Positions 59,138 to 64,000 of a stretch of DNA of 64,000 nt are shown here, piece after piece. The position numbers and the translations under genes were made by a program. Source of the DNA: Xenoacremonium recifei. Its lineage: Eukaryota > Ascomycota > Sordariomycetes > Hypocreales > Nectriaceae. Every line of letters begins with the position of its first letter. Positions within the stretch are counted from its first letter, which is position 1. The notes below the pieces were generated by a model. It searched no databases. It was given only the letters and a program-made list of their open reading frames with translations, and was not told the origin of the DNA. The stretch spans positions 558,001-622,000 of the forward strand of contig WOFQ01000017.1 in assembly GCA_012184525.1 (NCBI GenBank). Reading direction: 5' to 3'.

Positions 59138-60796
59138 ATGGCATCCTCGTCTACAGAAACTCCCGATCCAAAAGGACTACAGTTCGAATTTGTCCTTCGT
59201 CATGTTGATGACGAGCCTTCCATTGCAGACTATCGGTTCTTTCAACAGGCTGCTCTTGGAATCGTAGAGACAGCAGTTGGATTGGCTGTGATTGGTGAGA
59301 TAGAAGGTGCTACCAAACTTCTTGAAACTTTACACAATCGAGGCGTTGATCCCTTTGGAGTACTCGGTCGAGAATATCCATTCCTCAAACCTTGCATGTA
59401 TTTTGCTTGGGAAGCCAGCTATTCGTGGCCTCCATGGGTGCCGGAAGAGGACCGTACTGAAAGCAATCTTGAGAAACTCGAGGCTCAAGGACGTGCCCCG
59501 TGGCTCGAAAGGTTCGATGAAGAGTGGGAAGTATCAGAGGCAACAGCACAGAAGGCACTGGCGATGGGCCTCGGGGGAATTCCCACTTTGCTACCAGATT
59601 TCAACGGCACCTTAGCGGGACAAGTTGCTGAGGCAGAGCTGCTGTGGAAGCAAGGAGACTTCTCCTACGCAGCCAATCCAAACGGACCTATGACGGTGCG
59701 ATACGCTAAGCTGGCCATGTGGTGGCGCCAAGGGATCTACCCATACCCCTATGCCCAGGTGTTCCGCACAGCCGGCTTGATGATTGCCCTCGATATTTAT
59801 CTCCGGCTCGGCAAGGCCAGCGAGGCTCAGGGCATATTCAAAAGAGTCTGCGAGAGATTCCACTTGGAAGAGCAACTGGAACAGCTGGCATGCTCGCGCA
59901 TGGCATGGAAGAAGTTCTTGGCAATTCCAGCGAGGCCAATTCTGGACCTCCTAAACATCCATTCTGCAAAGCTCAGGCCTGCGATTTCTCGAGCAATTCA
60001 GATGACAGAGAATCGCCTCGACCACGGGCCAAGGCGTCGGTATAGACACCAGAGTATCCAGATACTAGCACATACCGTCAGCGCAAATACGTTCCGGAAC
60101 TGCCCTTTCGATGTCCTAGCAGCCTATCGACCTCCAGAAAAGCCCCGTACTCTACCTATCAATGCCAACAGCCTCTTACGACCACCCGCATCGCCAGCCG
60201 ATATTATCAGCTTGGAAGAACGGTTAGGAGTAACGCTTCCCGACGATTACAAGGAGTTTCTGAGCGTTACTAATGGCCTCGGCCCCATGTGGAATGGCCA
60301 GAATCTTGTGGATTACTTGGCCAAAGCAGAAGACGTTTGCTGGCAAGATATTGACTTCCTTCAAGGCAACGCACTCACTCTACTTCGTGACGGTGATCCG
60401 CTCCCTTCTGCTGAAAATAGGCTGGATTGGCCTGAGATAGGCAAGTTCCGGGCCATATGCCTTTCTGGAGATCAAAATAGCGACGACAGCAATGGGCATC
60501 TCTTTCTTCTAGGTCCTGAAATTATCAATAGGTGCAAAGCCTACTTCTTCAAGACCTACGATGAGAGAGACGAGGCTCAACGTTGTGAATTGGATCGTGT
60601 TGTCGAGGAAACCTATGGAAGTATGGAAAACTTCCGGAGATTAGATCATGCGCTGATAAGCTGGACGGCCTGGGATATCACAATGTATCCATATAATGGT
60701 ATCCGCGATCTTCTTGAACGAATGGCTGAAGTAGGGCTGTACAAAGATAGGCCGTGGCTCAATATATTCGAGCCTAGATTCCGCAGTCTAGCATGA
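59138..60796 (+). CDS. SMI1/KNR4 (SUKH) domain protein
   Basis: This single-exon gene encodes 552 residues. The SUKH domain lies at about residues 345-480: ASPADIISLEERLGVTLPDDYKEFLSVTNGLG, then ICLSGDQNSDDSNGHLFLL. In yeast the domain acts in cell-wall integrity signalling; in bacteria it is a common immunity-protein fold. The N-terminal 330 residues are helical and unrecognised, with a Trp/Pro-rich stretch (SYSWPPWVPEEDR) near residue 95 and a possible helical-repeat segment (GLMIALDIYLRLGKASEAQGIFKRV). This resembles a group of fungal-only proteins with this layout. The ATG at 59138 has a clean context and no upstream in-frame alternative. Confidence 0.82.
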   Translation: MASSSTETPDPKGLQFEFVLRHVDDEPSIADYRFFQQAALGIVETAVGLAVIGEIEGATKLLETLHNRGVDPFGVLGREYPFLKPCMYFAWEASYSWPPWVPEEDRTESNLEKLEAQGRAPWLERFDEEWEVSEATAQKALAMGLGGIPTLLPDFNGTLAGQVAEAELLWKQGDFSYAANPNGPMTVRYAKLAMWWRQGIYPYPYAQVFRTAGLMIALDIYLRLGKASEAQGIFKRVCERFHLEEQLEQLACSRMAWKKFLAIPARPILDLLNIHSAKLRPAISRAIQMTENRLDHGPRRRYRHQSIQILAHTVSANTFRNCPFDVLAAYRPPEKPRTLPINANSLLRPPASPADIISLEERLGVTLPDDYKEFLSVTNGLGPMWNGQNLVDYLAKAEDVCWQDIDFLQGNALTLLRDGDPLPSAENRLDWPEIGKFRAICLSGDQNSDDSNGHLFLLGPEIINRCKAYFFKTYDERDEAQRCELDRVVEETYGSMENFRRLDHALISWTAWDITMYPYNGIRDLLERMAEVGLYKDRPWLNIFEPRFRSLA

Positions 60797-61703
60797 GAAA
60801 TGCAAAATGACACAGAAGATAGAGCGGGGGGTTCAAGAGGAATTTATCTCACACGCCATAATTATTATTCAGCCTTGAAGAGCTCAGAGAACACCGAACT
60901 ATTGTTATACGACACATTTTTACTGACCAGTAGCATCAAGTCGCAGGATGACCATCTGCAATTTCAAGCGAGTCATACTCCGTATACGCACAAGATTATC
61001 CAGGACTCCCGGCGAGCCATACATGCACGCATAGGCGTGCAAATAAAGTAATGTGATCGCGCGCAGGCATAGATTTTCTCATATAAGCAGATATCTACAG
61101 GCTTGAGTCCCCTAGAGCTATAGGCCTATATACCCTAAACAGCCTCCCTAAAGTGCCCTAAAGCTAGAGACCTAAGTGCCCTGAAGAGCTAGACTGCTTA
61201 GGCTATTTCGGGTAGGTTGCTTAGGGAATTGTAGGAAATTTGGGGCATTTCGGAGCGGGGAGGTTATTCCGGGCACTGAGGCCTATAACATTATCTGCAT
61301 GTATGGCTCGCCGCAATTTCAGGACGCATTTGTAATCCGAGTTCCTGCCTCTCGGGGAGAGATGAGGCCATTCTCTCGCTCAGCCTCAGGACGCGATCTC
61401 GCATCTCCCCATTACATCCGAATGTCTACAATGTGATTGGATTGTCCCTATCAAGAAGTCAGCCATCTGAACAAGCGTCTTCTTCAAATGGTGTGCTCGG
61501 TCTTCGGCTTTACGGGATGATCACGCATTTCGCCCTACCACCTTAAATCCGCATAACGCATAAGAGCCTCAATTAGTAAGTCATCCCACCTTAGCAGCAG
61601 CTGGCATTTTCATCGGCGTGATAGATATATGAAGGCACGTCCCGATGCAATTTGATGATGATGTGGATAGAAACAATTTCAGACTCACTAAGTAATCTCA
61701 ATC
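60797..61703. other. Intergenic region with an inverted-repeat element
   Basis: About 910 bp. It carries a copy of TACTCCGTA at 60976-60984 and a MITE-like element at 61119-61287, listed separately. No gene is seen. Confidence 0.55.
61119..61287. mobile_element. MITE-like terminal-inverted-repeat element
   Basis: This segment of about 170 bp starts TATAGGCCT and ends AGGCCTATA. Its outer 45-50 bases on each side are imperfect inverted copies; CCCTAAACAGCCTCCCTAAAGTGCCCTAAA on the left, given here as positions 61131-61162, pairs with the reverse complement of about 61240-61275. It has no coding capacity. A TA at each end would fit a Tc1/mariner-type target, but the boundaries are set by eye. 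The inner part holds diverged direct repeats around GTGCCCT. Confidence 0.5.
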
Positions 61704-62815
61704 ATGGCTTTCAATCGAATTGGAGTTTATGGCCACCGTGGCTGGGCTAGTTCTGCCATTACCAATGCTCTCATCAATTCCGGGGCTCCAATCAAGGTCT
61801 TATACAGACCAGGGTCTGATATTGATCAACTTCCATCTACTGTGCAAACTGTTCAAGTTGATGTGGAGGATCAAGAGGCTCTTGTGCAAGCTCTGCAGGG
61901 AATTGATATTATGATGTAAGCGTTCCTTGGTACAATCTCGAACTCGTCTAATAGGCACGAAGATCTTTAGTCGGACAGGAGGGTATCCAGAGGCAATTCG
62001 CTTTCATCAAGGCGATTCCCAAGACAGAAGTGAAACTTTTTGTTCCTTCTGATCTGGGCTACAAGGTTGATGAGACACGACTACAGATACCTGCATTAAG
62101 AGCAAAGGCAGAGGTTGAGAAGGCTGCAAAGGAAGCTGGAATCCCAGTCACCGTGATTAGGCCCGGCAACTTCGTGGAATCAACACTTGCGATAGGGTAC
62201 TGTCCCCTTAGGATACCTCCTAATCCCGAGTCGTCCTCATTCCCAATGTTATGATTGCTAACATCTCTAACTAGCCTAGTCGGAGTTGATGCCCGTCAGA
62301 ACAAGATCGTATATACCGGCGATAGCGAGAACCAGAAACTCAACATGTGGTGAGTTGGGAGTACTGACAATGCTTTGTAGACCGAACTAATATATCACCA
62401 TAGTTCGAGGAAATATGTAGCTGCTGCCTATGCTTCTATCTTCGCCAAGACACCCATTCAGCAGATTGAAAATCGAGCTATCGGTCTGTCTGAGCTTGTC
62501 GTCACTGGATCTGATATCGCGCAAGCGCTTGAACGCAAACATGGATCTCCGCCAACAGTCTTTCGACAGAGTTTGGAGCAAGTGGATAAGGAGATTGAAA
62601 CTCGACTGGACAAAGGAGATCGGCTCGTCATCGTCTTCTGTTACCGTCGCCCTTGGGGAACGGGAAAACAAATCGAGTGTGTCGGTAATGACATCTGGGA
62701 TGTGGAGGGATACAAGAAAGCGACTCTGGATGAGCTTCTGGTTGAGGGAAAGATGGAAGCCTATAAAGAGTTTCCACCTCAGTTTGCTGCTGCCCTAGAC
62801 GCAACCTTCTTTTAA
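61704..62815 (+). CDS. NmrA-like / isoflavone-reductase-like NAD(P)-binding protein
   Basis: This atypical SDR of the NmrA/PCBER group acts as a reductase or redox-sensing regulator. Exons are 61704-61915, 61963-62196, 62275-62349 and 62404-62815, giving 310 residues. The N-terminus MAFNRIGVYGHRGWASSAITNAL replaces the usual GxxGxxG motif with GHRGWAS. Conserved blocks follow: DIMISLVGQEGIQRQ, which needs the acceptor at 61962 (AAG); KLFVPSDLGYKVD; RPGNFVEST; and NKIVYTGDSENQKLNMCSRKYVAAAYASIF. The last is built over two junctions. Pathway is unknown; the next gene is the degenerate regulator at the edge. Confidence 0.85.
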
Positions 62816-63586
62816 CAAGACTTACGACTACGTTGGCACAATAAGACGGAACATGGAAACATCAGAAGATTGTTGATCGACATTTCTCTCGTCTCTAGCA
62901 ACAACAGCGTTTTCTGTTCTTTCCTCAATTAGCACCACCTATTAACGGTAGCACTCAAGATCGGTAAATTGACAACGGAAAGTATGTTTCACCTGAAGTA
63001 TATTGAAATTACGTTAGTCGGGTCAAAACTTGAGGAAGCCATCTCTAAAGTGAAACATGTCCCGTCACATAAGAATGATGAACTAAGGCCTCAAACCTGC
63101 TGGCGAGCCTACCCGAGAAAGTCTGCAGACTGGTAGTCTGGGCAAGCCAAGTCTCTGCACACCTTCGCCTAGATTTCACTAAGCGAGACATAATCTGACT
63201 TGTGAGGGAATTAGGTGCCGCGCTGATGCGATGTCCTCGACTAACTCGAGGGTCTCAAATAGAAAAAAAAACAGGAAGGTCTTTTTGCTAAGACTACGAA
63301 TTTGCAGAGTTTCTTCGGTAAATAGAAAATAGTACACACGGTAAGATTCTGAGGCCCTCCCCCGTACTTCACAACAAGTACGGGTTAATACATACGGCTT
63401 TTTAATATGCGTTTATCAGACACATGTCGGCATCAGAGGCGTGCATTGTCGTTGAAGCCACGACTCGATACCTTTAAAAAAACCGGAGTCTCTGATGTTC
63501 CCTTGGGCCGGTTTAGATGAGACAGGTTTTCGCTGCGACCTAAGTCTTTCTTACTAATTCTTTCATTGGACTGATTTCGATGTAAG
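62816..63586. other. Intergenic region with a perfect hairpin
   Basis: About 770 bp. At 63361-63384, CCCGTACTT and its exact reverse complement flank a 6-base loop. There is an A-run at about 63265-63272. No gene is seen. Confidence 0.5.
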
Positions 63587-63935
63587 ATGGTGAGCTAAGC
63601 CCAGAGTACTGTTAGTGCTCGCGCATGTGAGAGATGCAGTCGCAGCAAGAGGAAGAGTGATCGGCTGAAACCTGCTTGTGGCCGATGCTCTAGGTAACCC
63701 AGAAGGCCGATATGGGCGCCACAAGCTTCAGCTAACGGTCTTCCCAAGAGTTCACATCCTCTGCGTGTACGGCTCCGACATTGTGCAAGAGAATTGCACC
63801 CTCGCTAGTTCTTCTGCACCAAGCCCGGTAATGGACTTCCCCATGAGTATTTGGTCCGATCATTGGTATAACAAAATACGCTATGAGACTGGGATGCTTC
63901 TTGGTATGTTTCAACTGGACTATCGACGGGTCTGA
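63587..63935 (+). pseudogene. Degenerate 5' end of a Zn2Cys6 regulator gene
   Basis: Reading from the ATG at 63587 gives MVS, a TAA at 63596-63598, then in the same frame QSTVSARACERCSRSKRKSDRL, interrupted here, and PACGRCSR. A 55-bp intron (63694-63748, GTAACC...CCAAG) joins to VHILCVYGSD. This is the Zn2Cys6 spacing C-x2-C-x6-(C)-x6-C-x2-C-x6-C, but the third position is Ser (AGT at 63656-63658). An in-frame stop plus loss of a zinc ligand suggests decay. Alternatively the true start lies in an upstream exon and only the Ser is odd. The open frame runs to 63935; the remainder lies beyond the window. Confidence 0.55.
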
Positions 63936-64000
63936 GCGCTATATTTCCGATCTGTACATATTGTAAGCCATGACCTCGACATATTCACTTGCCCACCTGC

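Noticed and set aside
61100..61290. CCCTAAA-like units as internal telomere repeat
   Set aside because: The units are irregular and arranged as inverted copies, which fits a foldback element better than telomeric repeats (TTAGGG)n.
1..64000. CRISPR arrays, rRNA or tRNA genes, bacterial-type operons or ribosome binding sites
   Set aside because: None was seen; the intron structure and gene content are those of a fungal nuclear genome.

Overview
The window is nuclear DNA of a filamentous ascomycete (Pezizomycotina). The evidence is about 70 short GT-AG introns (mostly 45-80 bp), several Zn2Cys6 / fungal-specific transcription factors, lactose-permease-type sugar transporters, and gene families typical of Aspergillus-like or Sordariomycete accessory regions. 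No rRNA, tRNA, CRISPR array or intact transposon was recognised. I rebuilt gene models by reading splice sites by eye. Almost every model closes in phase, but none is backed by RNA data.

Region 1 (1-18.7 kb) is a nitrogen-scavenging block. It holds an amino-acid permease, an 8-exon HyuA-HyuB fused 5-oxoprolinase/hydantoinase, a divergently transcribed 1282-residue protein carrying two complete Zn2Cys6 regulator modules, a decayed pyruvate/2-oxo-acid decarboxylase, a 702-residue amidase and an Mtr-like amino-acid transporter. Both permeases have clusters of GATA-factor sites upstream. Region 2 (19-30.5 kb) is mixed: a transcription-factor-like protein, a short-chain dehydrogenase (SDR) with a GC-AG intron, a secreted GH89 alpha-N-acetylglucosaminidase, a Ysc84-type protein, an SDR that lacks its catalytic Tyr, and an extended SDR/reductase.

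Region 3 (30.9-36.7 kb) has two sugar-type major facilitator (MFS) transporters around a phytanoyl-CoA-dioxygenase-like enzyme. Region 4 (38.2-51.5 kb) looks like a glycoside/nitrile utilisation block: nitrilase, Zn2Cys6 regulator, MFS sugar transporter divergent from a cytosolic GH3 beta-glucosidase with a PA14-like insert, a second Zn2Cys6 regulator ending 5 bp from the GH3 stop, and a mannitol-dehydrogenase-like SDR with two GC-AG introns. Cyanogenic or other nitrile glycosides are a candidate substrate; this is inference.

Region 5 (52.3-64 kb) holds a SAM methyltransferase, a monocarboxylate-type MFS transporter, a compact voltage-gated proton channel (Hv1-like), a SUKH/SMI1-KNR4 protein, a small MITE-like inverted-repeat element, an NmrA-like reductase, and at the right edge a degenerate Zn2Cys6 gene with an in-frame stop and a Cys-to-Ser change. 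The 9-mer TACTCCGTA/TACGGAGTA recurs five times, always between genes.
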